64,000 nucleotides of DNA from Nicotiana tabacum. Its lineage: Eukaryota; Streptophyta; Magnoliopsida; Solanales; Solanaceae. The notes beneath the pieces were generated by a model. It ran no database searches. It was given only the letters and a program-made list of their open reading frames with translations, and had not been told where the DNA came from. Below are positions 46,593-58,579 of the stretch, piece by piece (position 1 is the stretch's first letter; each line of letters opens with the position of its first letter). Location of the stretch: NCBI RefSeq assembly GCF_000715075.1, contig NC_134103.1, positions 73,099,519 to 73,163,518 of the forward strand, read 5' to 3'. The position numbers and the translations under genes are program-made.

Positions 46593-49405
46593 TGTAATGA
46601 TCCGACCGATCGTTTTAGTTTCTAGATACCCATTCTCCTAATTAAGACTACCCGTATATGTTTTTACTATTTTATGACCTGCGGGAATGGTTAGTTTATG
46701 TTTGGAAGGGTTCGGGTTGAAAACGGAACACTTAGTTCCTTAATAATAGCCTATAATGGTTAAGTTTGACTTGAGTCAATGTCTTGAGTAAACGACCTCA
46801 GAACCGGGATTTGATAGTCCCAATAGGTTTGTAAGATGATTTTGGACTTAGGAGTATGTTCGGATCGGGTTTCGGATTATCCGGGAGCGTTTCAGCGCTT
46901 AATATTGAAAGTTGGTGCATTGAAGGTTTTTCCAAGTTCTTTAAGTTTAGTTTGGAGTAGACTTTGGTGTTATCGAGGACCTTTAAGGATTCCCAGCCTG
47001 GGAATAGTTCCGTACTATGATGTATGACTTGCACGCCAAATTTGGCATCATTCCGAGTTGATTTGATAAGAATCGGACACGCGGAAGTGTTTTTAGAAGT
47101 TTTTGAGTTTCATGTCGAATTCATGTGTTTTGGCATCCGATTCATAATTCTAGATATTATTTTGGTGTTTTGATCATGCGAGCGAGTCTGTATTATGTTA
47201 TTGGATGTGTGAGTGTAATTGGATGGGGTCCCCGGGGCCCCGGATGCAAAACGAATTGGAACAAGACTCAGATTTGGACATGGGGGAACTACTGGTGCTT
47301 CAGGTCTGGTGTGTTCACACCTGAGTGGATTTGGCCGCAGGTGCGAGCTCGCAGAAGAGAGCATGTGATCATAGAAATGGCCTAGGAGTGGGCTGGCCAG
47401 AGGTCCGCAGAAGCGAAGAAGTTTCCGCAGAAACTGACTAGCTTCTGCGATGAAGGGTCCACAGATGCGAAGGAAGGCTAGGCAGGCTTGGGTTCGCAGG
47501 TGCGACCAACCTTTAAGCAGAAGAAGGCTTGCAGAAGCGAGACTTAGTCCGCAGAAGCGAGGCGAGCTGGCCTGGGCAAGGGCTGCACCTGCAAGGAGTT
47601 TTCCACAGACGCGGAGCCGCAGGTGCGAAAATCGCTAGGGCAGTGAGGCTTTTAATCCGATAATTAGGGCAGTTTTCCTCAAATTTCATTTGGTCTTTGA
47701 GATTTTGAAAACACATTTGAGGGGGATTTTAATCAATATCCTAAGGTAAGTAACTCACACCCACGTTCAAGTTGATTATGCGGATTTTAGGTAGATTAAA
47801 CATGGAAAAATTATGAAAACTTGTGGGATTTGCGAAGAATGTAGGGTTTGGGTAAATATGGGATTTGACCATGAAAATTGTTATGGAAGTAAGTAAAAAT
47901 TATATATTTGAGTTCGTGAGGCTATGAGTAATAATTATATTAAAATATTTCAGTAATTCGGGCACGTGGGCCCGGGGGTAAATTTTAGGAATCTTTCAAT
48001 TTGGGTTGGGTAATTACTCTAATAGCTAAAATATAAACTTTTGACTATATATTGATTAAATTATATAACATTTGACTAGTCTCGGATTGTTCAGCATCGA
48101 CTTAAGGCTTTTAGAGCGTCTAATCTTGTCTAATCTTGTAATAGGGGATTCATCCCCTTAGGCATATTATTGTTGTGTTTTACTTGTGTGGGGAGCTACG
48201 TACACACGAGGTGACGAGAGTCCGTGCGTAGCTACATTCTATGATATGTCCGGATATACTTAGATTCACATCATGTTTCTAATTGTACTGTTGAGATTTA
48301 TCATTCGTATCACTTGTCTTGATTAGAGCTGAGACTAGGGATTGAATTTGCAATTATCGACTTAGCCTTCTTATTTTGGAAAATTGGGGAATACAAAATA
48401 AAATATGAAAAATCCATGTCCTCTCATCTTGCAAGTACTTCCGCGAGCAAGGTAAACTTCTCTACTCTAATGGGATCGGGCCATTCGCCTCGATAGTATG
48501 ATAACACCACTCTTATGGGATCAGGTCGTTCGCCTCGGCAGTATGATGGTAACACTATTCTTATGGGATCGGGTCGTTCGCCTCGGCAGTACTGAGTACC
48601 ATTATTCTTATGGGATCGGGTCGTTCGCCTCGGCAACTTCGTGTTTAACAATAGAAACGGGTTCTAGCTTGGGTATTATTGAGTTAGTGCCTTCACGGCC
48701 AGTTATAAGATATTGGTGATGTGTTACGGACTCTTGTTGTACCTATTGTAGTTGCTTTTATTTGTATCATTGATACATGTTGTATGCTCACCATGTCTAC
48801 TTTATGCACTTTAATTATTATTATTGACATTTTTTAAGTGTCATGTCGAACCCTCGTCACTACTTCTTCGAGGTTAGACTAGATTCTTACTGGGTACGTG
48901 TTGTTTTTCGTACTCATGCTACACTTCTGCACTGATGTGCAGGTACTGAGACAGGTTCCACCAGTGGTCACGCGGGTGCATAGTTGATTATCTACGGAGA
49001 CTTAGTGGTGAGTTGCTTGCCTTGCTATGATTCGCAGCATCGGAGTCTCCTTCTATCTTATTTACTATTCTTGTCTATCACTTCCAGATAGTAGTTTTAG
49101 TGTTTTTTGTATATTCTCTAGATTGCTCATGTACTTGTGACATCGGATTTTGGGAATTTGTAGCACTTATGTACTGTTGTACTTGTTATTTCCACTATCG
49201 CAGAGTATGTACTTATTATATTGGTATTTTGTTTAAAACGATTGGTCGCAGTTACATGAAATCTAGTTTAAAGTGTTCTCTAAAAAGGAAAACTTATGTA
49301 TTAAAATTGTTAAAAAGGGGTAAATAAATTATAGTTGCACTTGTGAGCTTGCCTAACGGCGACGTTAGGTGCAGTCACGACCTATTATGGATTTTGGGCA
49401 TGATA
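46593..49405 (+). repeat. 5' LTR of complete Tekay
   Basis: Length is 2813 bp. It starts TGTAATGATCC and ends GGGCATGATA, where the 3' LTR has GGGCGTGACA, so the terminal CA has become TA. The palindrome array is at about 47335-47635 (GCAGAAGCG, GCAGGTGCG). A GATCGGG repeat with four units is at 48470-48640. Confidence 0.9.
48470..48640 (+). repeat. GATCGGG repeat in 5' LTR, 4 units of 45-48 bp
   Basis: Units start ATGGGATCGGG at 48470, 48515 (TCAGG), 48563 and 48610. Three share GTCGTTCGCCTCGGC, which as RNA gives four pairs including one G.U around a loop with CGCC. Unit 1 has diverged. The 3' LTR has three units (56330, 56378, 56425), so one was gained or lost between the LTRs. Confidence 0.88.
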
Positions 49406-49408
49406 TCT

Positions 49409-49426
49409 TGGTATTAGAGCTTTAGG
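49409..49426 (+). other. Primer binding site, tRNA-iMet type
   Basis: TGGTATTAGAGCTTTAGG differs from TGGTATCAGAGC by one C to T change, as expected from deamination. Confidence 0.85.
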
Positions 49427-49597
49427 TTCACATAGGTCTCACGAGTCATGAGAAGGCCTAATAGAGTCTTACGGATCGGTGCAGAGACGTCAGTACTTAT
49501 CTTCGCGAGGCTATAGGGTGTTAGGAAACTTCTCTTTCTTCATCTCCTATCGTGCAGTTGATATTGTGCTAAGTATCTTTCTATTGATCTCTCACAG

Positions 49598-50990
49598 ATG
49601 GTAAGAACGCATGCGGCGGATGTACCAGGTGGTTGAGTGGCTGCTCCTCCCATTGCTAGAGGACGAGGGAGGGCTCCAGCTCTAGTCAGAGGTCAAGGTC
49701 AAGGTCCTGTTGTACCACCAGTGGATCCAGTAGAGGATCCTGTTGCTTAGGAGCACGATGAGTCTCCTGCAGCTGTGCCAGCCCAGCAGATTTCATGACT
49801 GCACCGGGATTCCAGGAGGTCATGGACCGTATGCTGCGGTTCATGGACTCTATGACGTAGGCTGGTTTATTTCCAACGGACCTTGCCATATCTCAGGAGG
49901 GATGGGGAGCATAAAACCCTACCGCTCAGGCTCCAGGGCATGCCGCTGCCATTTATCAGACCCCAGGTGCACTACCTATGGGCGGAGCCCAGCTTATTAA
50001 AGCGGCTACGCCAGAGGTTGTACCAGTCGCGACCGTTGATCAGCAGAAGTGGTTGGACATATGGACTAGACTTTGCCCCCTACCTTTGAGGGTGAGCGGT
50101 CAAAGGAGCCCCAGTATTTCATTGAACGGTGCAAGGATAGGCTCCGGAACATGGGGATATTGGAGTCCAACGGGGTAGACTTTGCCATTTTTCAGCTTGA
50201 GGGCAAGGCCCACAGATGGTGGCAGACTTGCCATCTTAGATTGCTAGCAGTTCACCTCCCTTGACTTGGGATTGGTTTACACATCTGTTCTTGGAGAAAT
50301 ATATACCACCTTCTTAGAGAGAGGGGCTTCGAGGTCAGTTTGAGCAACTCCGTCAGGGTCAAATGTCTGTCACCGTCTATGAGGCGAGATTCACTAACGT
50401 TTCTCACCATGCAGCTATTATACTGCCCACAGATGCATAGAGGGTGCGGACGTTCATTGTACCCTGAGATTCAGGTACCTATGTCCAGTGTGATAGAGAT
50501 GGGGACTTCTTTTCTTTAGGCTGTAGACATAGCTCGGAGGATTGAGCGTATTCGCAATCGCAGTGGAGAGTTTGCGTCGAGGGACAAGCGGTACCGGCAG
50601 TTTGGAGGATTCAGTGGAACCCACCTGGGGGCAGAGGTTAGTTTATGAGGGGTCTGCCCAATAGGCCCATACAGTCAGCACCACCGCCTGCTCGGAGTGC
50701 TCCAACACGACCCTATTTCAGTGCCATTCCAGAGAGTACTTACTGACCACCAGCTATCCAGGGTTCCTCTAGTGGGTATTCAGGCCATCAGGGTCAGACT
50801 TTAGGTTAGCAGTCCATCATTCCGAGGGGTTGTTTCGAGTGCGGGGATCATGGCCACGTGAAGAGGTTTTGTCCCAGACTTTGGGGCGAGGCTGAGCAAC
50901 AGGACTATCGGCCTATGCTTACCGCACCAGCTACCACACCACCCGCCTGCCGGGCCAGATGCGGAGGGTAGGCGGCCAGGGGTTGTCCTA
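49598..50990 (+). pseudogene. Tekay gag (decayed)
   Basis: The start codon ATG at 49598 gives MVRTHAADVPGG and then a stop at 49634. Further on, in alternating frames, are VPPVDPVEDP, the capsid segment PPTFEGERSKEPQYFIERCKDRLRNMGI, QLEGKAHRWWQ, SVTVYEARF, and the zinc knuckle CFECGDHGHVKRFC at 50832-50873 with standard CX2CX4HX4C spacing. The order is the same as in the minus-strand copy at 12616-11188. Numerous stops mean no product. Confidence 0.85.
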
Positions 50991-51570
50991 GAGGCGGAGG
51001 CCAGTCAGGTGGCACTCCGGCTAAATTCTATGCTATCCCCGCCAGGCCAGAGGCAATTGCCTCTGATGCAGTTGATCACAGGTACTATTTTTATTTGCCG
51101 GAGGGATGCCTCAATATTATTTGATCCAGGGTCTACTTACTCCAATGTTTCTTCTCTTTTTGCTCCTTATTTGGATGTTTTCCGCGAGTCTTTGGGCGTT
51201 CCTGTATATGTGTCCATGCCAGTGGGTGAATCTGTTGTTGTAGATTCGGTCTACCGATCCTGTGTGGTGACTTTCTTTGGGTATGAGATCCGATTGGATC
51301 TTTTTTTGCTCGATATGATTGATTTCGAGGTTATCTTGGGCATGGATTGGTTGTCCTCGTACCATGCCATTCTTGATTTCCATCCCAAGACTGTTATCTT
51401 GGCGATGCCTGAGTCGCCCAGATTAGAGTTGAGAGGTTCATCTGTCGGTACTTCCAGCCGGGTTATTTCTTTCTTGAAGGCTCGACATATGGTCGAGAAG
51501 GGTTGTTTGGCTTACCTGGACTTTATTCAGATACTACTGCAGAGATTCCTACGTTAGATTCAGTGTCAGC
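50991..51570 (+). pseudogene. Tekay protease domain
   Basis: [19 protein letters not shown] carries the aspartic protease active site in the form D-P-G-S-T. It is followed by [22 protein letters not shown], the second conserved block. The frame is open from 51009 to 51557, then slips by about one base into RT. The role is cleavage of the Gag-Pol precursor. Confidence 0.85.
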
Positions 51571-52340
51571 GGTACGAGAGTTTTCCGATGTATTTCCAGC
51601 TGATCTACCAGGTATGCCGCCGGATCAGGATATCGATTTCACTATTGATTTGGTGCCGGGCACCCAGCCTATTTCTACTTTGCCTTATCGTATGGCTCCC
51701 AAAGAGCTTAGAGGGCTAAAGGCGAAGCTTCAGGAGTTGCTTAAGGAGGGGTTCATTAGACCTAGTGTGTCACCTTGGGGCGCACCGGTGTTGTTTGTGA
51801 AGACGAAGGATGGGAGTATGCGGATGTGCATTGATTACCGCCAGTTGAACAAAGTCACCATCAAGAACAAGTACCCGTTGCTGTGTATTGATGATTTGTT
51901 TGAGCAGTTGCAGGGTATCAGGGTGTTATCTAAGATTGACTTGAGATCTGGGTATCATCCGCTAAAGATTCGTGCTTCAGATATTCCGAAGACAACTTTT
52001 CGGACTAGATATGGCCACTTCGGTTTGACTAGCGCCCCGATGGACTTCATGGATTTGATAAATCGAGTGTTCAGGCCGTATCTTGATTCATTTGTCATTG
52101 TCTTCATTGATGACATATTGATCTACTCATGTAGTGTGGAGGAGCACGAGCAGGATTTGCGATTAGTGCTTCAGACCTTGCGAGAATAGAAACTTTATGC
52201 TAAGTTCCCCAAGTGTGAGTTCTAGATGGATTTCGTGGCTTTCTTGGGGCATGTTGTATCAGGTGAGGGCATTAAGAGGGATCCCAGGAAGATTGAGGCA
52301 GTCCAGGGTTGGCCTCGTCCTACCACGATGATCAGGAGTT
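51571..52340 (+). pseudogene. Tekay reverse transcriptase domain
   Basis: Blocks in order: [82 protein letters not shown], then [13 protein letters not shown] with the catalytic FIDD at 52102-52113. Compared with family sequences, about seven residues are missing between RYGHF and GLTSAP (near 52020), an in-frame deletion. Stops follow after 52189 (TAG for Glu or Lys codons). Confidence 0.87.
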
Positions 52341-53040
52341 TCTAGGGGTTAGCTGGGTATTATTGTCGGTTCATGGAGGGTTTCTCGTCTATTGCAGCGC
52401 CTTTGACTAGATTGACCCAGAAGGGTGCTCTGTTCAAATGGTCCGATGATTGCGAGACGAGCTTTCATAAGCTCAAGGAGGCTTTGACTACATCACTTAT
52501 TTTAGTATTGCCTTCCGGTTTAGGGATGTATACTGTGTATTGTGATGCTTCATGCGTTGGCTAGGGTTGTGTACTGATGCAGGAGGGGCGAGTTATTGCA
52601 TATGCTTCACATCAACTAAATCCATACGAGAAGAATTACCCCATGCATGATTTGGAGTTGGTCGCGATAGTTTATGCTCTCAAAATCTTGAAGCATTATC
52701 TTTATGGTGTGTCCTGTGAGGTTTACACTGATCATCGTTGCTTGCAGTAATTGTTCAAGCAGAGGGATCTTAATTTGAGGTAGTGCAGGTGACTTGCGTT
52801 ACTAAAGTACTATGATATTATCATCCTTTATCATCCGGGCAAGGCGAATGTGGTTGCGGGTGCCTTGAGCATAAAGGCCGAGAGTATGGGTAGTTTGGCA
52901 TTTATTCCGGCAGAGGGGAGACCTTTGGATTTGGACATTCAGTCCTTAGCTAACAGACTTGTAAGGTTGGATATTTTAGAGCCCAGTCGGATTCTTGCAT
53001 GTATCATGGCCCAGTCTTCATTGCTTGAGCAGATCAAGGC
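52341..53040 (+). pseudogene. Tekay RNase H domain and linker
   Basis: [26 protein letters not shown] starts the domain at about 52400. [42 protein letters not shown] and HPGKANVVAGALS follow. The conserved VADALSR-like end reads VAGALS, so an Asp is lost. TAG and TAA codons at about 52561, 52748 and 52781 interrupt the frame. Confidence 0.82.
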
Positions 53041-54120
53041 TCGTCAGTACGATGATCCGCACTTCTCAGAGAGACAGTACTACAGGGTGGTTCCAAGGAA
53101 GTTAATATCAGTGAGGATGGTGTTCTATGGCTCCAAGGTCGCCTATGTGTTCATAATGTTGATGGCTTGAGGGAGAAAATTCTAGAGGAGGTGCGTAGTT
53201 CTCGGTATTCTATTCATCTAGGGGCTACAAAGATGTATTGCGACCTGAGGCAGCATTATTGGTGGTGGCGGATGAAGAAGGACATATTTGAGTATGTGGC
53301 GAGATGTCTAAACTACCAGCAGGTCAAGTATGAGCACCAGAGGTTAGGTGGCCTACTTTAGCAGATGGTTATACCAAAATGGAAGTGGGAGCGCAGCACT
53401 ATGAACTTTGTTGTTGGATTTTCGCGGACGTTGAGGAAGTTTAATGCCGTTTGGGTCATCATTGATAGGTTGACCAAGTCGGCACATTTTATTCCGGTAG
53501 TGACTACTTACTCTTTAGCGAGGTTGGCCCAGATATACATTCAGGAGATTGTCCGATTGCACGGTGTGCCTGTTTCCATCATATCAGATAGGGGCCCTCA
53601 GTTTACTTTGCATTTCTGGAGGGTAGTACATAGTGAGTTGGTACCCGAGTAGATCTCAGCACAACTTTTCATTTGTAGACCGACGAGTAGTCGGAGCGGA
53701 CAATTCAGATTCTAGAGGATATGCTCAGAGCATGTGTCATTGACTTCGGGGGTCAGTGGGAAAGATTCTTGCCCTTGGCCAGGTTTGCTTACAATAACAG
53801 TTATCGGTTCAGTATCGAGATGGCTCTATTTGAGGCTTTATATGATCGGTGATGTCGTTCGCCCATCGGATGGTTTGAGCCCGGCGAGGCTAACTTATAT
53901 GGTACTGATTTGGTGAAGGATGCCTTGGAAAAGGTAAAGGTAATTCAGGAGCGAATTGGCACGGCACGATCAAACAGAAGAGTTATGCGAATCAGAAGGC
54001 GCGTGATTTATCATTTATGGTGGGCGAGAAGGTTCTCTTGAAATTTTCGCTGATGAAGGGAATCATGAGGTTCGGCAAGAAGGGCTAAGCCCAAGGTTTA
54101 CTGGCCCCTTTGAGGTGTTG
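53041..54120 (+). pseudogene. Tekay integrase domain
   Basis: The N-terminal zinc-binding part reads SSRYSIHLGATKMYCDLRQHYWW then VARCLNYQQVK, where the usual C-x2-C is reduced (CLNY). In the core the first Asp is in IIDRLTKSAHF (53464-53466), the second in ISDRGPQF (53587-53589), and the Glu at 53693-53695 follows after 35 residues and one frameshift. The domain joins element cDNA to the chromosome. It is non-functional because of at least four breaks. Confidence 0.85.
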
Positions 54121-54495
54121 AGGCGAGTTGGGGAGGTTGCTTATGATCTTGCTTTGCCTCTCAGTCTATCTGGAGTTCATCCGGTCTTCCATGTGTCTAT
54201 GCTCTGGAGGTATCATGCCGACAGGTCACACGTGCTAGATTATAGCATGGTTCAACTAGATGAGAGTTTGGGTTATGAAGAAGAGCCAGTTGCTATTCTT
54301 GACAGGCAGGTTCGCCAGTTGAGTTCCAAGAAGATTGTTGCGGTGAAGGTCCAGTGGAGGGGTCAACCAGTCGAGAAAGCGACTTCGGAGGCCGAGGAGG
54401 ACATGAGGAACAGATATACACATCTTTTCAGCACTCTAGGTATGATTCTAGACCCGTTCGAGGACGAATGTTTGTTTAAGAGGTGGAGAATGTAA
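54121..54495 (+). pseudogene. Integrase C-terminus with chromodomain
   Basis: The open frame 54115-54495 holds the GPY-like end (RVGEVAYDLALPLSLSGVHPVFHVSML) and then a chromodomain (about 54268-54450: YEEEPVAILDRQVRQL, KIVAVKVQWRGQPVEKATSEAEEDM). Chromodomains steer integration to particular chromatin. The usual EATWE reads KATSE, so the conserved Trp is Ser. The frame passes through the pre-PPT hairpin and purine tract and stops at TAA 54493-54495, inside the first five bases of the LTR. Confidence 0.85.
54455..54490 (+). promoter_or_regulatory. Pre-PPT hairpin and polypurine tract of Tekay
   Basis: CGTTCG-AGGA-CGAATG (54455-54470, one G.U) lies inside the last codons of pol. The purine tract AAGAGGTGGAGAA (54478-54490) directly precedes the LTR. 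Confidence 0.75.
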
Positions 54496-57218
54496 CGACC
54501 TGACCGGTCATTTTGCTTTCTAGATCCGCGTTCCCCTAACTAAGAATCCCTGTATGTGCTTGTACTGTTTTATGACCTGTGGGAATGGTTGGTTTAGGCT
54601 TGGAAGGGTTCGGGTCAAAAACGTTTTGAGTAAACAACCTCAGAACCGAGATTTGACGGTCCCAATAGGTTTGTATGCTGATTTTGGACTTAGGCGTATG
54701 TTTGGATCGGGTTTTGGATGACCCGGGAGCGTTTCAGCGCTTAATATTGAAAGTTGGTGCATTAAAGGTTTTCCCAAGTTCTTTAAGTTTGGTTTGGAGT
54801 AGACTTTAGTGTTATCAAGGTACGTTTGGGATTTCCAGCCTGGGAATAGTTCTGTAGTGTGATTTATGATTTGCACACAAAATTTGGCATCATTAAGAGT
54901 TGATTTAATAGGAATCGGACGCGCGGAAGTGTTTTTTTAAGTTTTTGAGTTTCATGTTGAATTCATGCATTTTGGCGTTAGATTCGTAATTCTAGATGTT
55001 GTTTCGGTGTTTCGATTGCGCGAGCGGGTTCTTATTATGTTGATGGATGTGTGAGTGTAATTGGATGGGGTCCCCAGGTGTCGGATGCAAAACGGATTAG
55101 AACCGGACTCGGATTTGGACATGGGGAAACTGCTGGTGCTTCGGGTCTGGTGCGTTCGCACCTACGTGGATTTGGCCGCAGGTGCGAGCTCGCAGAAGCG
55201 AGCATGTGATCGCAGAAGCGGCCTAGGAGTGGTTGGCCGGTGGTCCACAGAAGCAAAGAATTTTCCACATAAGCGGACTCGCTTTTGCAATGAAGGGTCT
55301 GCAGATGCGAAGGAAGGCCAGGCAGGCTTGGGTTCGCAGGTGCGACCATCCATTCCGCAGAAACGGGCTCGCAGAAGCGAGGCGAGCTGGCCTGGGTAAG
55401 GGCCACACCTGCGAGGAGTTTTTTGCATGTGCGACTCTTTTGGTCGCAGGTGCGAAAATCGCTGGGGCAGTGAGGCTTTTAATCTGAGACTTAGGCCTCT
55501 TTCCTCACATTTCATTTGGTCTTGAGCGATTTTGAGAGCACATTTGAGGGGGATTCTCCTCAATATCCTAAGCTAAGTAACTCCCACCAACTTTCAAGTT
55601 GATTATGCGGATTTTAGGTAGATTAAACATGAAAAAATTATGAAAACTTGTGGGATTTGAGAAGAACCTAGGGTTTTGGTAAAAATGAGATTTGACCAAG
55701 AAAATGATTATGGAATTAAGTAAAAATTATATATTTGAGTTCGTGAGGCTATGGGTAACAATTATATTCAAAAAATTTCGGAATTCGGGCACATGGACCC
55801 GGGGGTGAATTTTAGGAATCTTCCAATTTGGGTTGGGTAATTACTCTAATAGCTAAATTATGAACTTTTGAGTATATATTGATTAAATTATATAACATTT
55901 GACTAGTTTCAGATTGTTCGGCATCGACTTAAGGTTTTTAGAGAGGATTAGTGGACCGGAAGTGAGCTTGAAAATGAGGTAAGTCTCTTGTCTAATCTTG
56001 TAAGAAGAATTCATCCTCTTAGGTGTATTATTGTTGTGTGTTACTTGTGCGGGGAGATACGTACGCACGAGGTAACGAGAGTCCGTGCATAGCTATATTT
56101 CATGATATGTCCGGGTAGACTTAGATTCACATCATGCTTCTAATTGTACTATTGAGATTTATCATTTGTATCACTTGTCTTGATTAGAGCTGAGACTAAG
56201 GATTGAATTTTCAATTACGTCTTAGCAATCTTATTTCGGAAAATTGGGGAATAATAAATAAACTATGAAAAATCCATGTCTTCTCGTCTCGCAAGTACTT
56301 CCGCGAACGAGGTAAACTTATATACTCTAATGGGATCGGGTTGTTCGCCTCAGCAATATGATGGTAATACTAATCTTATGAGATCGGGTCATTCACCTCG
56401 GCAGTACTGAGTACCACTATTCTTATGGGATCGGGTCGTTCGCCTCGGCAACTTCGTGCTTAACAATAGAAACGGGTTCCACCTTGGGTATTATTGAGTT
56501 AGTGCCTTCACGACAAGTTATACGATGTTGGTGATGGTTACGGACTCCCGTTGTACTTATTGTAGTTGCTTTTATTTGTCTCATTGATACCTGATGTATG
56601 CTCACCATGTCTACTTTATCCACTTTTATTATTATTATTGACCTTTAGTAAGTGTCAAGTCGACCCCTTGTCACTAATATTTCGAGGTTAGACTAGATAC
56701 TTACTGGGTACGCGTTATTTTTCGTACTCACGCTATACTTCTACACTGATGTGCAGGTACTGAGACAGGTTCCACCAGTGGTCATGCGGGTGCACAGTTG
56801 ATCATCTACAGAGACTTAGTGGTGAGCCGCTTGCCTTGCTACGATTCGTAGCACCGGAGTCTCCTTCTATCTTATTTACTATTCATGTCTATCATTTTTG
56901 GACAGTAGTTTTAGTAGTTTTGTATATTTTCTAGATTGTTCATGTACTTGTGATACCGAATTTTTGAAATTTGTAGCACTTATGTACTGTTGTACTTGTT
57001 ATTTCCACTACCGTAGAGTATGTACTTATTATATTGGTATTTTGTTTAAAAAGATTGGTCGTAGTTGCATAAAATCTAGTTTAAAGTGTTCTTTAAAAAG
57101 GAAAACTTTAGTATTAAAATTGTTAAAAGGGGGTAAATAAATTATAGTTATACTTGTGAGTTTGCCTAACGGCGGCGTTAGGTGCAGTCACGACATATTA
57201 TGGATTTGGGGCGTGACA
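54491..57218 (+). repeat. 3' LTR of complete Tekay
   Basis: Length is 2728 bp, from TGTAACGACCTG to GGGCGTGACA. The palindrome array is at about 55160-55460 and the GATCGGG repeat with three units at 56330-56460. It is shorter than the 5' LTR by 85 bp, of which one repeat unit explains about half. Frames at 55035-55563 are artefacts of the array. Confidence 0.9.
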
Positions 57219-57400
57219 TCAACCATGAACAATAACAACACAAGAGGAGGTAGAGGATGACGATGAACATAGTGTTTTTGATAGGACTTTGTATTTGTCT
57301 TCTCGGGTTATCCTTTAATTCTAGCATTTTATTTCTCATGACAATTCTGACCCTTTCGGATTATCAGAAGTAGGGAGATATTGAAATTTTTTAAATGGTA
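57219..57400. repeat. Unclassified repeat, copy Y (right half)
   Basis: It begins with the target duplication TCAAC (57219-57223) and continues with part B as in copy X. It ends at about 57400 (GGTAAGG), after which copies X and Y differ because X is cut by LARD copy C. Confidence 0.8.
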
Positions 57401-58165
57401 AGGGGAAGTCACGTTATTCACACTTTCTTTGCATATGTATGAATTTTATCTAAACGGAAAATAAAAAGTGAATACTTTCATGACAAACACTGTTGGAGAT
57501 GCTATGCCGAAATATAAAGTAAAGACAATAACTTATGTTTTATATACTGATTATACATTTTTGGTTATATTACCAAAATATATATATACATTTTTGGAAT
57601 GATACTACTGTAAGCTCTTTTCATTTATTTCCTTTTATATGAAAATTAAAGGAGGGGAGATGATAAGGAAAAAGAAAAACCAAAAAAGAAGACAAGAAAA
57701 GTGGGAAAAAAGAGTAAAAAGAGTATTAAAAAAAAAAGCAACAGAAATTTTGACATCGAGATGACAAATTATTGTACAATTTCTACAACTTTTGTGTTTC
57801 CTATTATGCGTCTTCAAGGAAACAACGGGACTCACTGCCAGTCCTTAAATTGATTAGCCATCAGTTCCTCCCTCTTGGTTATGAAATTTTTATATTTATT
57901 TTCATTAAAATGAAATTCATGATCTTAAAGGTTATAATAATGATAGGTATTAAAGAGGGCCATAAACACCAAATAATTGCAAACAAAAAGAGTAACGTGC
58001 ATTTAAGAGTTATAATAGAAATAATATTAAGTGCAATAATTGTAATATATTTTATAGTAAACAATTGATTGAAAGTAAAAAAAAAAAAATTGAACAAATT
58101 AAAAAGTGAGAAATACAACCGCGCGAAACGTGGCTATTTTTACACGTTTAGGACAAAGTAAAGTC
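57401..58165. other. AT-rich sequence without recognised features
   Basis: No gene and no similarity to other parts of the window. It has A-rich and purine-rich low-complexity stretches (57650-57745; A run at 58078-58089) and TA repeats near 57583. Overlapping frames at 57772-58118 are Ile/Phe/Lys-rich translations of AT-rich DNA. With copies Y and Z it may form one unit of a 1.2-kb duplication. Confidence 0.5.
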
Positions 58166-58464
58166 TCAGAACTACAATAGTCCCATACCTAAGTCCACTT
58201 AATTATATGCATAATTGTAACAGTAGGCTGACATTATTTGCAAAAATCTTGTGTACGATATTGTCTCCAAGAATCTAAGACCTTTGGTATCACAGAGGTA
58301 TTGTTGTGATGAATTTAACATGTGATGATTCATACGTCTCTGTATAGAAAATGTGTTGAGTATATTTTACTATTATTCACGAGCCAAATAAGAAATAAGA
58401 GGCTTATCATGTTGAATATGTCTTACAACTGTCAATATTCTGTTGTAAATCAACCATGAACAAT
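58166..58464. repeat. Unclassified repeat, copy Z (part A only)
   Basis: Same text as 40706-40975 and 46333-46592 with scattered changes, ending ACCATGAACAAT. Part B is missing and an LTR end on the minus strand starts at 58465. The left context (GAACTACAATAG) resembles that of copy Y (46310-46330), so the repeat probably extends a little further left than in X. Confidence 0.78.
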
Positions 58465-58579
58465 TGTCACGATCCAATTTCTCTCATAGGTCGTGATAAC
58501 GCCCAACGTCACCGCTAGGCAAGCCAACAGTGAACTAACTACTTGATTACTCTTTTAAATAGGTTTTCAAGTAATTAAA
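58465..58579 (-). repeat. LTR 3' tail of a LARD/Tekay-type element
   Basis: TGTCACGATCC on the plus strand is the LTR end in minus orientation. CATAGGTCGTGATAACGCC follows, as at 41153-41200. Only about 115 bp remain before the sequence switches to a plus-strand LTR. Confidence 0.7.

Larger units (their letters stand above)
46593..57218 (+). mobile_element. Complete Tekay/Del-type chromovirus, decayed
   Basis: 10,626 bp with both LTRs, primer site, gag, protease, RT, RNase H, integrase, chromodomain and purine tract in canonical order. It is flanked by the target duplication TCAAC (46588-46592, 57219-57223). Long LTRs, an initiator-Met primer and a C-terminal chromodomain place it in the Tekay/Del lineage. 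All coding domains carry stops or frameshifts. The two LTRs differ visibly and in repeat copy number, so the insertion is not recent. Confidence 0.92.

Noticed and set aside
57772..58118. Overlapping 79-98 codon frames on both strands
   Set aside because: AT-rich low-complexity translation (Ile, Phe, Lys) with no motif and no codon structure.
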